DNA of 64,000 nucleotides from Acidobacteriota bacterium. GTDB taxonomy: Bacteria > Acidobacteriota > Blastocatellia > Pyrinomonadales > Pyrinomonadaceae. Under the pieces are notes generated by a model that was given only the letters and a program-made list of their open reading frames with translations, did not search any database and was not told the origin of the DNA. Of the stretch, positions 31,959 through 40,840 are shown piece after piece. Positions within the stretch are counted from its first letter, which is position 1; every line of letters starts with the position of its first letter. A program made the translations under genes and the position numbers. The stretch spans positions 124,001 to 188,000 of the forward strand of contig JADJBB010000025.1 in NCBI GenBank assembly GCA_016703965.1. Reading direction: 5' to 3'.

Positions 31959-34640
31959 TTATCTGTCGGCTTCGTCCTTACCGAGTTGTTGGGCCCACTC
32001 AGTGCCGGGAAACTTTGTCTTTAGGAGCCTGGCAAGCTCATCGCGAAGCTCTTCGTTATTTCCGCAACCATATTTGTTCCAAGCGTTCGCAACGATCATG
32101 ATGTAGATCGCTTCTGGAACCCGCTTGTCCGCGGGGGACCGTTTCGCCCAGGCCAGCACCTTGCCCGCCAGATATTTAGGGGAATCGCCGATGGCTTTCA
32201 ATTTTTTTCGCTCATTCTGAGATGTCTGGCTCTGAGCTGCGGTCAAGAATGCGGGACGCGGCGGCAATTTCTTCGGAACTTCGGAGTTCGTTTCGTCGCT
32301 GTATTCCGAATCGTAAGGCTCGCACCACCAGTCGTCAGAATCCCATTCTTCGGTCGTATTGTCGGTTTTTCCCATTCCGTCCTCAATGTACGGACTAAGA
32401 ATGGGATTTTTCAGAACGAAATAGAGCAGGGCATTGTTTCGAGCCGCCGGGTTTTTTGCCGCTGCGATCTTGTCGAGCATAGGTTGAAATTCTGGATTAT
32501 AGGTGCCAAGATCCGCCAGGAACTTATCGACCGTCACCGCATCATTCAGCAAATAAGCACGTGTCCATATAGCCAAGGCAAGCCTGGGCCGCATGTAGTC
32601 GGGCAGAGCAGGGGACTTAAAGACCTCGATCAGCGACGCCGTGGAGAAATGCTGATTCAGCACCTCAACGATGTCCGAATCAAACATCGCCCGTCTCTGC
32701 CAGAGCTTTTCTTCCTTATAGTTTTCTTCGATCTCCGCCTCGTAAGCTTCACGCCCCTCTTTATTGTATTCCGGGTCGAAATAGCTTTTCTGCTCAGCAA
32801 TGATGGATTCTATTGATCCAACATCTCCGTTGAAATCAAATGCGTAAGGTTTTTTGAGCGAATATTTGAGAAAATCCCCTAGGGTCTCTGCAAGTTTTAG
32901 GCGCAAGTCGGTAAACGAATTGCGCGCCGAAAGCGGAAGCGTGTCGCCAAGCTCGAGCATCTCATCGATCAGTTTTCGCGCTTCAGCCTGTTTATTCTGA
33001 GCGACCAGGATCCGGGCTGTATGATATGCGATCGTGGTATAAGCGGGCGACGAGCGATCAATTCTGTTTGAAGCCTCTATCAGGAGCGGAAGTTCCGTCG
33101 AGCTTTTACTGGCTTGCGAAAGAGCCGTCATTAACCATAGATCTGTTTTTCGCTCGTTGTATTTTTTTAGTGAATAGAGATATGCCTCAGCCCCTTTCAT
33201 CTGATAGCAATAGAGCCAGTCAGTGATCTCGTCCTGACGCAGAAAGGCTGGAAGAAGTGTAGGCGTGAGCTGTTCTTCGCCCCAATAGCCGCCTTCGTAG
33301 CTTGATTTGTTTCCGTCGGTAAAACGGCTTGAGTACGCTCGCTGTCGGCCGTCACGGACCTGCGTTTTCATCTCGGCGGTCATCGGTTCATCGACAGCCT
33401 TTTCGGCCTCTGCTAAGGCTTCGGCGTCCGTTGCATCTGATTTGACGAATATCCTCCAGCTTTTCGACGTGGTAGGGGAATAAACATATATCTCGAGGTC
33501 ATCGTCATGCTTTTTCTCACCTGTGCCGCTGATGTTCGACGGTTTCGTCGCATTGAAATCGACCGAATCAGGGGGCGGAGCGTTGGAATCCTTCGGTTTT
33601 GCGGCTTCTTTACGTTTTTCTTCGGCAGTCAAGACATCGTTTTCGAACTTATCGAGCAGCCATGTATAGTCGATCACGTCCTGCCGAAAATTATTGTTCC
33701 CTAGGTAGACAGTGATGTTTTTGGCGAGTTCAGAAGTACGTTCCTTAGGGCGAAGGCGATATTTGATCAGGCCTAAGAGGCGTTCGGCAGAGTCTGAGAA
33801 TTTGCCGCTGCCGGAAATGAACCTCTGAAGATGGGCTTCCGCTTCTTCGTAGAACGGAGCCGCAGCGGTTGCTGTCTTGGACAAACTCGCCTGACGTATC
33901 AGGGTGCGGGCCACCAAATAATCTGCCGTTTCTTTCCACGGGGACTCGGTATCCTGGGCGATATCGGCAAACCGCTTTTTTGCTTCGCTGTAATCAAGCG
34001 AGTAAAATGCGGCTGCCGCGATCTGGTAATCGCGGTCTTTTTGCACCCAGACAGGCGCCCCGACGGGAACAGGGTCAGGAGAACGCTTGCCGCTCGCACA
34101 ATTTTGAAAGACCTGATCTTGAGCCGCTATCCAATTGAGAACGTAGGGATCGGTAGCACCATAAGAACTTGTTCGGTCGGCCAAGGTCTGCGCGGCTGTT
34201 TCGAAAGCGTTCTTGGTACAATTCGGAAAAAAATCATAGCCGCCCCATGATCTCTCAGCATATATCTCAGGCGTTTTCTCGTCTTTTCCTGTAACTTCCT
34301 GGCGTCTTTTGACCCAGGCTTTTACGGCCTCATCTACGGTATCATCGCGAAAATCCTTGTTATCGATCTCCGCCCTCCATATCTCGACAAGCGCCTGCTG
34401 CTCAGGCGTGCTCAGACCGTTACCTGCGATATGGCGATATGCGGCGATCAGGACCGAGCGATGGAATGTCGATTTCACGATACCTAGTCGTCCAGCGGCA
34501 AAGTCGGAGTATGGGATCTCCGGCGCGGACGTTGTATCGAAAAGCGGCGAAATATAGCCCGGGCCGCAAGGCATCGCACTCGAAAGGAAAGCAAATACTA
34601 GGAACAATGAGATTAGAAGGCGAGGAATTAGGTTCTTCAT
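31959..34640 (-). CDS. large secreted helical-repeat protein of unknown function
   Basis: 893 residues from the ATG at 34640 (an in-frame TTG lies at 34652). A signal peptide (about 1-25) ends just before SAMPCGPGYISP. The rest is largely alpha-helical and looks like a TPR/SEL1-type solenoid: recurring AEAYLYSLKKYNERKT, ARILVAQNKQAEARKLIDEM and similar segments. The middle is acidic. It probably sits in the periplasm or outer envelope as a scaffolding protein, but no catalytic motif is evident. Convergent with the small lipoprotein, with no gap between the stops. Confidence 0.65.
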   Translation of the reverse strand: MKNLIPRLLISLFLVFAFLSSAMPCGPGYISPLFDTTSAPEIPYSDFAAGRLGIVKSTFHRSVLIAAYRHIAGNGLSTPEQQALVEIWRAEIDNKDFRDDTVDEAVKAWVKRRQEVTGKDEKTPEIYAERSWGGYDFFPNCTKNAFETAAQTLADRTSSYGATDPYVLNWIAAQDQVFQNCASGKRSPDPVPVGAPVWVQKDRDYQIAAAAFYSLDYSEAKKRFADIAQDTESPWKETADYLVARTLIRQASLSKTATAAAPFYEEAEAHLQRFISGSGKFSDSAERLLGLIKYRLRPKERTSELAKNITVYLGNNNFRQDVIDYTWLLDKFENDVLTAEEKRKEAAKPKDSNAPPPDSVDFNATKPSNISGTGEKKHDDDLEIYVYSPTTSKSWRIFVKSDATDAEALAEAEKAVDEPMTAEMKTQVRDGRQRAYSSRFTDGNKSSYEGGYWGEEQLTPTLLPAFLRQDEITDWLYCYQMKGAEAYLYSLKKYNERKTDLWLMTALSQASKSSTELPLLIEASNRIDRSSPAYTTIAYHTARILVAQNKQAEARKLIDEMLELGDTLPLSARNSFTDLRLKLAETLGDFLKYSLKKPYAFDFNGDVGSIESIIAEQKSYFDPEYNKEGREAYEAEIEENYKEEKLWQRRAMFDSDIVEVLNQHFSTASLIEVFKSPALPDYMRPRLALAIWTRAYLLNDAVTVDKFLADLGTYNPEFQPMLDKIAAAKNPAARNNALLYFVLKNPILSPYIEDGMGKTDNTTEEWDSDDWWCEPYDSEYSDETNSEVPKKLPPRPAFLTAAQSQTSQNERKKLKAIGDSPKYLAGKVLAWAKRSPADKRVPEAIYIMIVANAWNKYGCGNNEELRDELARLLKTKFPGTEWAQQLGKDEADR

Positions 34641-34704
34641 TGCGTTGACCAAAACTCAGTCAAATATACTCCAAGTCTGGAACGATAGAAAGATGAATTT
34701 ATGC

Positions 34705-34741
34705 AAAAAAAATAACGCCGGATCATCTCGATCGGCGTTAC
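34705..34741 (-). terminator. rho-independent terminator after frr
   Basis: On the minus strand GTAACGCCG pairs with CGGCGTTA(C), followed by T8 toward 34705. Confidence 0.85.
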
Positions 34742-34767
34742 TAGAAGGATTATTTGCTGGTACAAAG

Positions 34768-35328
34768 CTACACGCTCATTATCTCGTGTTCCTTGTTTTT
34801 GACAAGTTCATCGATCTTGGCGATGTAAGTATTCGTCGATTTCTGGACCTCGTCCAGACCGCCGCGTTCGTCATCCTCAGATATTTCTTTATCCTTGAGC
34901 ATCTTCTTCAGGAGGTCGTTCGAGTGATGCCGTACGTTACGGACAGCAATGCGGTGTTCCTCGGCGATCTCGTGAGCTTGTTTGGCAAACTGGCGACGGC
35001 GTTCCTCGTTAAGAGCGGGAACCGAAAGCCGAATGATCTTTCCATCATTCGACGGGGTCAGGCCAAGGTTGGCGGCAAGGATAGCCTTCTCAATGGCATT
35101 GAGCTGAGTCTGATCCCAAGGCTGCACCGTGATCATCTGCGGCTCGGGAACAGCAACGGACGCCATTTGGCTGAGCGGTGTTGGGGTACCATAATAGTCA
35201 ACAGTAACCACATCAAGCAATCCGATTGTCGCTCGTCCCGTGCGGATATTTGAGAGTTTGCGTTTGAAATCTTCAACGACCGCCGCCATTTTTGGGCCTG
35301 TTTCTTTTACTATATCCTGTACGCTCAT
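34768..35328 (-). CDS. frr: ribosome recycling factor
   Basis: 186 residues counted from the ATG at 35328, two bases after the pyrH stop; the longer open frame overlaps pyrH. RRF splits post-termination ribosomes with EF-G. Family segments: KRKLSNIRTGRATIGLLDVVTVDYYGTPTPL, WDQTQLNAIEKAILAANLGL, RLSVPALNEERRRQFAKQ and EEHRIAVRNVRH. It ends the conserved rpsB-tsf-pyrH-frr cluster. Confidence 0.96.
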   Translation of the reverse strand: MSVQDIVKETGPKMAAVVEDFKRKLSNIRTGRATIGLLDVVTVDYYGTPTPLSQMASVAVPEPQMITVQPWDQTQLNAIEKAILAANLGLTPSNDGKIIRLSVPALNEERRRQFAKQAHEIAEEHRIAVRNVRHHSNDLLKKMLKDKEISEDDERGGLDEVQKSTNTYIAKIDELVKNKEHEIMSV

Positions 35329-35330
35329 AT

Positions 35331-36050
35331 CTAATTGGTGACCAATGTGCCGATCGAAAGGTCGCCGCACACGGCCTTAATTATATTTTCAGATTTCTTC
35401 ATGTTAAACACCATGATCGGCAAGTCGTTATCCATACAAAGCGAGATAGCCGATGCGTCCATGACCTTTAACTGCTTTTCAAGAACTTCCTGGTATGTGA
35501 TCCTGTCAAACTTGGTCGCCGTCGGATCTTTCATCGGGTCGGCGGAGTAAATACCGTCGACCTTCGTTCCCTTCAGGATAACCTCTGCTTCGATTTCAAG
35601 AGCACGTAGCGAAGCAGCGGAATCAGTCGTAAAATAGGGGTTTCCTGTACCTGCCGCGAAGATCACGACCCGTTTTTTCTCAAGATGCCGAACCGCACGC
35701 CGCCGGATAAACGGCTCTGCGAGCTGCGGTATATCGATCGCAGACATTACCCGGGTATAAACACCAGCTTGCTCAAGCGCATCCTGTAATACGACCGCGT
35801 TCATAACCGTGGCCAGCATCCCTATATAATCGGCTGCCGCCCGGTCCATGTTCCCGGCGGATTCGGAAACGCCCCGGAAAATATTGCCCCCACCGACAAC
35901 GATCGCTATCTCAATGCCCAGATCATGAACTGTTTTAAGCTCTAGAGCTGCCGCCTCGGCGACTTTTGTGTCGATGCCGTAATTCTGAGAACCCATTAGG
36001 GCTTCGCCCGACAACTTCAGCAGAATACGTTTAAATGCTGGCTTATTCAT
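35331..36050 (-). CDS. pyrH: UMP kinase
   Basis: 239 residues from the ATG at 36050. It phosphorylates UMP to UDP using the amino-acid-kinase fold. Segments: KRILLKLSGEALMG, IAIVVGGGNIFRG, DYIGMLATVMNAVVLQDALE, FAAGTGNPYFTTDSAA, LKGTKVDGIYSADP. The upstream in-frame extension to 36086 translates a repeat element and is rejected. Two bases separate it from frr. Confidence 0.96.
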   Translation of the reverse strand: MNKPAFKRILLKLSGEALMGSQNYGIDTKVAEAAALELKTVHDLGIEIAIVVGGGNIFRGVSESAGNMDRAAADYIGMLATVMNAVVLQDALEQAGVYTRVMSAIDIPQLAEPFIRRRAVRHLEKKRVVIFAAGTGNPYFTTDSAASLRALEIEAEVILKGTKVDGIYSADPMKDPTATKFDRITYQEVLEKQLKVMDASAISLCMDNDLPIMVFNMKKSENIIKAVCGDLSIGTLVTN

Positions 36051-36054
36051 AAGT

Positions 36055-36123
36055 AGTTGGCAGTAATTAAAGGCAGTTGGCGGCAAATACTAATGCGCCA
36101 ACCGCCCCTTTTAACTGCCCACC
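36055..36123. repeat. heptamer-type inverted repeat (AGTTGGC units) between tsf and pyrH
   Basis: AGTTGGCAGTAATTAAAGGC and the right-arm GCGCCAACCGCCCCTTTTAA-type sequence form a stem of about 25 bp with an A/T-rich loop. Confidence 0.75.
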
Positions 36124-36126
36124 GAT

Positions 36127-36789
36127 CTATCCCACCATCGACGCCACTTCTGAGGCAAAATCGTCAGCTTTTTTCTCAATGCCTTCGCCCATCTTGAATC
36201 GCGTGAAACGGCGGATCGAAATATTCTCCTTGATCGAGGCGATCTTTTCGGAAACTAACTCTCCCACAGTCTTGGCCGGATCCTTAACGAATGGCTGATC
36301 GACCAGAACATTGTCCTCGTAGAACTTGTTCAAACGGCCTTCGATGATCTTATTAAGAACCTCCTCAGGTTTGCCCGCGTTTTTGGGATCGTTCTTGAGC
36401 TGTTCCATAAGGATCATCCGCTCCTTCTCCAGATCTTCGGCAGGAACTTCGTCGCGGTTCGTGTAACGCGGATCCGTCGCTGCGATATGCATAGCAACGT
36501 CCTTAACGAGTTGCTGAAACTCATCGCCACGCGAAACAAAATCGCTCTCGCAGTTGATCTCAACCAGAACACCAACCTTTCCGCCCATGTGGATGTACGA
36601 ACCGACTGCACCCTCTGCGGTTACACGGCCAGCTTTCTTGCCCGCCTGGGCCATACCTTTTTTGCGAAGAATATCCATTGCGGCATTCTCGTCGCCATTT
36701 GCCTCGACTAGTGCATTTTTACAATCGACCATTCCCGCACCCGATTTTTCACGAAGTGACTTTACGCCTGCTGCTGTAATTTCTGCCAT
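36127..36789 (-). CDS. tsf: elongation factor Ts
   Basis: 220 residues, the shorter bacterial type. EF-Ts exchanges GDP for GTP on EF-Tu. The N-terminal UBA-like part has VKSLREKSGAGMVDCKNAL, followed by KKGMAQAGKKAGRVTAEGAVGSYIH, VLVEINCESDFVSRGDEF and HIAATDP. It follows rpsB after a terminator-like hairpin, which probably tunes the ratio of S2 to EF-Ts. Confidence 0.96.
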   Translation of the reverse strand: MAEITAAGVKSLREKSGAGMVDCKNALVEANGDENAAMDILRKKGMAQAGKKAGRVTAEGAVGSYIHMGGKVGVLVEINCESDFVSRGDEFQQLVKDVAMHIAATDPRYTNRDEVPAEDLEKERMILMEQLKNDPKNAGKPEEVLNKIIEGRLNKFYEDNVLVDQPFVKDPAKTVGELVSEKIASIKENISIRRFTRFKMGEGIEKKADDFASEVASMVG

Positions 36790-36881
36790 AACTTATTGCT
36801 CCGTACAGAGGTCAAGCCCGTGCTTGTCTCCTAAATGATGAATTTCTAGACGCTAATTGCGCGTTTAGCTGAATTTGTTGT

Positions 36882-36928
36882 AAAAAAGCGTAGCCCGTCA
36901 CCGAGAAACGGAAATGAGCTACGCTTTC
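36882..36928 (-). terminator. rho-independent terminator (attenuator) between rpsB and tsf
   Basis: On the minus strand AAAGCGTAGC pairs with GCTACGCTTT, followed by T6. Its position inside a conserved cistron order suggests partial termination. Confidence 0.85.
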
Positions 36929-36946
36929 AAGAATAAAATTGTTGAA

Positions 36947-37903
36947 CTAGCTCGCTTTCGCTTCGCTGCTTTCTTCTGTTGTGACTTCGGTCGTTGCCGT
37001 CGGTTCCTCTGCCGGAGTTTCCGTAGCGGCTTCCTCGGTTACGATCTCATCGTCCTCTATAACTTCGTCGGGAACGTCAGCAGATTCGATCTCCGCTACA
37101 TCGTCAGCCGTAAGAAACTCTTTTGGGATCGAGATACGTGATTCAACGATAGGGGCGTTCGCACCTTCTTCACCATTGTCTTCGACCTCGACATCAGCCG
37201 TACGGCCTTCGGTTCCGACCTGTTTGCCTTCGATGATCGCATCGGCAATACGCGAAGCAAAAAGACGGATAGCACGCAGAGCGTCGTCGTTGCCTGGAAT
37301 GACGTGATCGATCCCTTCCGGCGAGCAGTTTGTATCAACTACTGCGACGATAGGAATATCGAGTCGATTCGCTTCCTTGATGGCGATATCTTCTTTACGC
37401 ACGTCAATTACGAACATCATGTCTGGCATGCCGTTCATCTCTTTGATGCCCGCAAGGTTCTTCATGAGTTTCTCATGCTCGCGATCTAATTGTAGGCGCT
37501 CCTTCTTCGTTAACATCTCGAATCTACCGTCTTCACGCATTGTTTCGATCTCTTTTAGTTTGTTGATCGATTTTTTGACGGTTTCGTAGTTCGTTAAGAG
37601 GCCGCCGAGCCAGCGGTTGTTGATGTAGAACTGCCCGCAGCGTTCGGCTTCTTCTTTAATGGCATCCTGGGCTTGACGCTTGGTGCCGACGAAGAGGACC
37701 TTCTGATTTGGACGCTCGGTGAGCGATTCGGTGACGTAATTTAGGGCGTCGCGGAAGAGTTTCTGCGTTTTTTGCAGATCAATGATGTAAATCCCGTTGC
37801 GTTCGCCGAAGATGTATTCTTTCATCTTCGGATTCCAACGGCGGACCTGGTGACCAAAATGAACTCCTGCTTCGAGGAGCTCTTTCATCGTAACTGTAGC
37901 CAA
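36947..37903 (-). CDS. rpsB: 30S ribosomal protein S2 with long acidic tail (TTG start)
   Basis: 318 residues if it begins with TTG at 37903, giving the canonical MATVTMKELLEAGVHFGHQ; an AGGAG site lies nine bases upstream. An in-frame ATG at 37978 would add 25 atypical residues, and one at 37888 would remove five. The core (about 1-235) has RRWNPKMKEYIFGERNGIYIIDLQKT, NNRWLGGLLTNYETVKKS, DVRKEDIAIKEANRL and DDALRAIRLFASRIADAI. The tail (about 245-318) is acidic, Glu/Thr/Ala-rich and absent from most S2 proteins. It heads rpsB-tsf-pyrH-frr and follows rplM-rpsI. Confidence 0.94.
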   Translation of the reverse strand: MATVTMKELLEAGVHFGHQVRRWNPKMKEYIFGERNGIYIIDLQKTQKLFRDALNYVTESLTERPNQKVLFVGTKRQAQDAIKEEAERCGQFYINNRWLGGLLTNYETVKKSINKLKEIETMREDGRFEMLTKKERLQLDREHEKLMKNLAGIKEMNGMPDMMFVIDVRKEDIAIKEANRLDIPIVAVVDTNCSPEGIDHVIPGNDDALRAIRLFASRIADAIIEGKQVGTEGRTADVEVEDNGEEGANAPIVESRISIPKEFLTADDVAEIESADVPDEVIEDDEIVTEEAATETPAEEPTATTEVTTEESSEAKAS

Positions 37904-37930
37904 AGCTTTATTCTCCTGGTTTATGTACTC

Positions 37931-37962
37931 GGCGAGGCGGTTAACAACCAAAATGCCTCGCC
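37931..37962 (-). promoter_or_regulatory. hairpin in the rpsB leader
   Basis: A perfect 8-bp stem, GGCGAGGC with GCCTCGCC, with a 16-base loop, 27 bases before the S2 start. It may be an autoregulatory site for S2, though the fold alone does not show that. Confidence 0.4.
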
Positions 37963-38033
37963 GATGGCGTTGGGCCAAAGGATTTGGGTCTTAGCAGAAG
38001 CCAAAACCCTCGAACCAAAGGCCGATAAAAAAA

Positions 38034-38426
38034 TTATCTCTTCGAGAACTGGAATCTCGCACGGGCGCCTTTCTGCCCGTATTTCTTACGTTCTTTCTGA
38101 CGCGGGTCGCGGGTTACGAGGCCTGCTTTTTTCAGGGTGGGACGTAGATCGCTGTTGAATTCCATCAACGCACGCGTGATGCCGTGGCGAACTGCACCGG
38201 CCTGGCCGGCTGTTCCGCCGCCGTCAACGGTGACGAGGATGTCGAATTTTTCGACCGATTCCGTCAAATTCAGCGGTTGGCGAATGATCATACGCAACGC
38301 TTCGTTCGGGAAGTACGAGTCAAATTCACGTTTGTTGACCGTGATCGTACCGGTGCCCGGACGAAGGTAAACACGTGCTGTCGAAGTTTTTCTGCGGCCT
38401 GTGCCGTAATACTGGATGTCTGCCAT
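38034..38426 (-). CDS. rpsI: 30S ribosomal protein S9
   Basis: 130 residues. Landmarks: YYGTGRRKTSTARVYLRPGTGTITVN, DILVTVDGGGTAGQAGAVRHGITRAL, RDPRQKERKKYGQKGARARFQFSKR, the last being the basic tail that contacts P-site tRNA. It follows rplM, as in most bacteria, with a repeat element in the gap. Confidence 0.96.
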   Translation of the reverse strand: MADIQYYGTGRRKTSTARVYLRPGTGTITVNKREFDSYFPNEALRMIIRQPLNLTESVEKFDILVTVDGGGTAGQAGAVRHGITRALMEFNSDLRPTLKKAGLVTRDPRQKERKKYGQKGARARFQFSKR

Positions 38427-38434
38427 ATCTTTGT

Positions 38435-38505
38435 AGTTGTCAGTGGTCAGTTGTCAGTGGACAGTTGCAAAGCCGCAAACCGCCTACTGTCAACAGCCTA
38501 CAATT
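38435..38505. repeat. heptamer repeat (AGTTGTC/AGTGGTC units) between rplM and rpsI
   Basis: The left arm (38435-38467) has AGTTGTC, AGTGGTC, AGTTGTC, AGTGGAC in tandem. The right arm (about 38484-38505, CTACTGTCAACAGCCTACAA) is more degenerate and touches the rplM stop codon. Confidence 0.75.
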
Positions 38506-38933
38506 CCCGAACTTCCGGCTGCTGAGCGATGTGTTTGTGCTCGCCGTCGGCGTAAACTTTCAATTTCTTTGCCATTGCTTTGCCGAGCTTTGTCTTCGGC
38601 AGCATGCCGCGAACTGCGAGTTCGATGACCTTTTCAGGCTTCTTTTCGAACATCTCTTTAACGGTTGTTTCTCTCAAGCCGCCCGGATAAAGCGTGTGGC
38701 GGTAATAGATCTTCTGATCGTCCTTCGAGCCCGTAAATACTGCGTGGCGGGCATTTATGACGACACAGTGATCGCCCATGTCGAGAAAAAGGCGTCCACG
38801 CCGGGTTGTTTTTGCCCGACAAAATTCTTGCAACCTCGGTGGCGAGACGGCCGACCGTTTTGCCCTTGGCATCAACGACCAACCACTTACGATTCTCAGC
38901 CAAACCCTTTCCGCTTGGAAAATAAGTACTCAT
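38498..38933 (-). CDS. rplM: 50S ribosomal protein L13 (one-base frameshift in the given sequence)
   Basis: About 144 residues once corrected. The 5' part (from the ATG at 38933) reads MSTYFPSGKGLAENRKWLVV, GRLATEVARILSGKNNPAWTPF. The 3' part, in another frame, reads LDMGDHCVVINARHAVFTGSK, KIYYRHTLYPGGLRETTV, ELAVRGMLPKTKLGKAMAKKLKVY. The junction is the run of five A (T on the coding strand) at 38786-38790: four would restore the frame. L13 is an essential early assembly protein, so this is almost certainly a homopolymer sequencing error, less likely programmed frameshifting. Confidence 0.93.
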
Positions 38934-39066
38934 AATCACACACTAATAACCTTATCCGCAAAAATGCGAACGAGTAGGATATCGAAATCCCGCTACCGGG
39001 TCAAGCGTAGAAGCGACAAACGTAAACGCCCAACATTGGTCACAGGGATTTTCACGCTGTCCGCGA

Positions 39067-39654
39067 TCAAACCCTTAGTTTGGTAGAGGTATTTCCGAGA
39101 TTGGTCGAAGGTGTTTCTGGGTCGACTCTATTCGTTGTTCGCGTAAGACCTATTATTGTTTTTGCGTCCTCAATGTCGCCGTTCTCGATCATTTCCATGG
39201 CCTTACTTAGAGGTAGGCGGACTATTTCTACGTGTTCGTCTTCGTCGAGGTTTTGTTGGGTTTCGGTTAGGTCGGTGGCCAGGTAGACGAACATTTTTTC
39301 GGAGAGGAAGCCGGGGGAGACGTAGAATTCGGCTATCAATTCCATTTTGGCGGCTCGGACGCCGATCTCTTCTTCGAGTTCGCGATGGGCGCCGTGTTCG
39401 GGGACTTCGTCTGGGGTGTCGAGGGAGCCGGCGGGCAATTCTAAAAGATACTTTCCGGCGGCGTGGCGGTATTGTTTGACGAGGGCGACGGTGCCATCGG
39501 CAAAGAGCGGGACGATGACGGCGCTGCCGTTGTGGGTGATGACCTCGCGGTCGTATTCGGATGTGCCGTCGGGCGTGGCCTCGGCGATGCGGTCTTTGAG
39601 GATGTCGAAAACGCGGCCGTGATAAACGACCTCGGACGAGAGAGTCTTTGTCAT
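39067..39654 (-). CDS. Nudix hydrolase, ADP-ribose pyrophosphatase-like
   Basis: 195 residues. A Nudix box runs from AGSLDTPDEVPEHGAHRELEEEIG (about 76-99); it has one residue more than usual between the first Gly and Glu, while REL-EEEIG is intact. YDREVITHNGSAVIVPLF and VKQYRHAAGKYLLELPAG match ADP-ribose pyrophosphatases, which hydrolyse ADP-ribose to AMP and ribose 5-phosphate. The exact nucleotide substrate is unproven. It follows crtE on the same strand with 12 bases between. Confidence 0.87.
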   Translation of the reverse strand: MTKTLSSEVVYHGRVFDILKDRIAEATPDGTSEYDREVITHNGSAVIVPLFADGTVALVKQYRHAAGKYLLELPAGSLDTPDEVPEHGAHRELEEEIGVRAAKMELIAEFYVSPGFLSEKMFVYLATDLTETQQNLDEDEHVEIVRLPLSKAMEMIENGDIEDAKTIIGLTRTTNRVDPETPSTNLGNTSTKLRV

Positions 39655-39666
39655 TCGACTAGTTTA

Positions 39667-40560
39667 TCAGTGCTTACGCTCTGCGACGTAATCGACTAGC
39701 TGGACGAGACGCGTTCGGGCTGCGGACGGCGGGAAATTGTCGGTGAGAACTCTTTTTGATTCGGCGACCTTTTTCGCCAGTGTTTCGGCGGCCCGGGCTG
39801 CGTCGGTTGGGTTCAGGTTTCCGAGGATAGCCGCATCCTGCTGCATATCTATGATGTCATCACTGATCTGATATGCGTGGCCGAGGGCTTCGGCAAAATC
39901 GGAGAGAGCGTCGATCTGGTCGCCGCGGCCGCCTGAGAGTATCGCTCCTAAATTCAACGCGAGCCGTATGAGCGACGATGTTTTCAGGTTAAGCACGCCG
40001 CCATAGAGTGAGCGGGCGCAGACCTTGCACTCGTTGCAGGTCGCGATCTTGAGATCGACAGATTGGCCGCCGACCATTCCGCCCGGACCGACGCACTGAA
40101 CGGTCTCGAGAATGGCATCAACCGTGCGTTCGCGATCGCCGCGGCCGTCGAGCGTGACCAATTGGTAAGATTGATTCAGGAATCCGATCGCCACCAGCGT
40201 CGAAAGCCCTTCGCCAAACTTTTCGTGCAGAGCGAGCTTCCCACGCCGATGCGGCGAATTGTCCATACAGGGCAGATCGTCAAAGATCAGGGAGCTTGTA
40301 TGAATGTATTCTACCGCCGACGCTGCGTTCAGAACGTCCTCAGGCTGGCCGCCAAAAAGCTCGGCTCCGAGCAGCGTCAATACCGGACGCAGGCGCTTGC
40401 CGCCCGGGAAAACGGCGTAGCGGACGGCGGCGTTGAACTCGGTTTCGACAGTGCTCGGTGCGAACGGCAGATTATGCTCGAGCGCCCGCTCGATCTGCGG
40501 CTTGCTCGCAGCGACAAATTGCCAGAGGTCATTTATCTTGGTGGTGAATTTAACCGTCAT
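39667..40560 (-). CDS. polyprenyl diphosphate synthase, probably geranylgeranyl diphosphate synthase
   Basis: 297 residues from the ATG at 40560. It condenses IPP with allylic diphosphates. The first Asp-rich motif is DDLPCMD (in SLIFDDLPCMDNSPHRRG) and the second DD is in YQISDDIIDM. GGKRLRPVLTLLGAELF is also diagnostic. It belongs to the short-chain IspA/CrtE group; its position opposite phytoene synthase, inside a carotenoid cluster, supports GGPP (CrtE) activity over FPP. It is divergent from crtB, with the shared promoter region at 40561-40840. Confidence 0.9.
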   Translation of the reverse strand: MTVKFTTKINDLWQFVAASKPQIERALEHNLPFAPSTVETEFNAAVRYAVFPGGKRLRPVLTLLGAELFGGQPEDVLNAASAVEYIHTSSLIFDDLPCMDNSPHRRGKLALHEKFGEGLSTLVAIGFLNQSYQLVTLDGRGDRERTVDAILETVQCVGPGGMVGGQSVDLKIATCNECKVCARSLYGGVLNLKTSSLIRLALNLGAILSGGRGDQIDALSDFAEALGHAYQISDDIIDMQQDAAILGNLNPTDAARAAETLAKKVAESKRVLTDNFPPSAARTRLVQLVDYVAERKH

Positions 40561-40689
40561 CTGTAGATTCTTAAAAATATGCCTAAAAATCCGTTTCGAG
40601 TACAGTTCCGAATTGGATGCGCGGCCAAGCAATTATTTGAATCTAAGATATAATATAGCGCGAAAACATAAAATTCGCGGCAGTTGCTT

Positions 40690-40800
40690 ACCTCGGCGTC
40701 CTACTTTGCGAACTCTTCGAGGATAGTGACTGAGGTAACTTGAGGTATATTCCTCGCAGAGGCTGCTGAGGTAAGACGCAGAGATCGCAGAGCGAGGTCA
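40690..40800. repeat. degenerate inverted repeat (CTTACCTC / GAGGTAAG class)
   Basis: CTTACCTCGGCGTC near the left and GAGGTAAGACGCAGAG near the right are partly complementary, within the 280-base crtE-crtB gap. No gene is visible in the gap; promoters for both genes must lie here. Confidence 0.4.
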
Positions 40801-40840
40801 AACTTCGTTAGAACAGGATCTCAAAATGAACCGCTGCTAA

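Noticed and set aside
37903..37978. Longer S2 start at ATG 37978
   Set aside because: It would add 25 residues unlike any S2 N-terminus and translate the leader hairpin; TTG at 37903 gives the canonical start.
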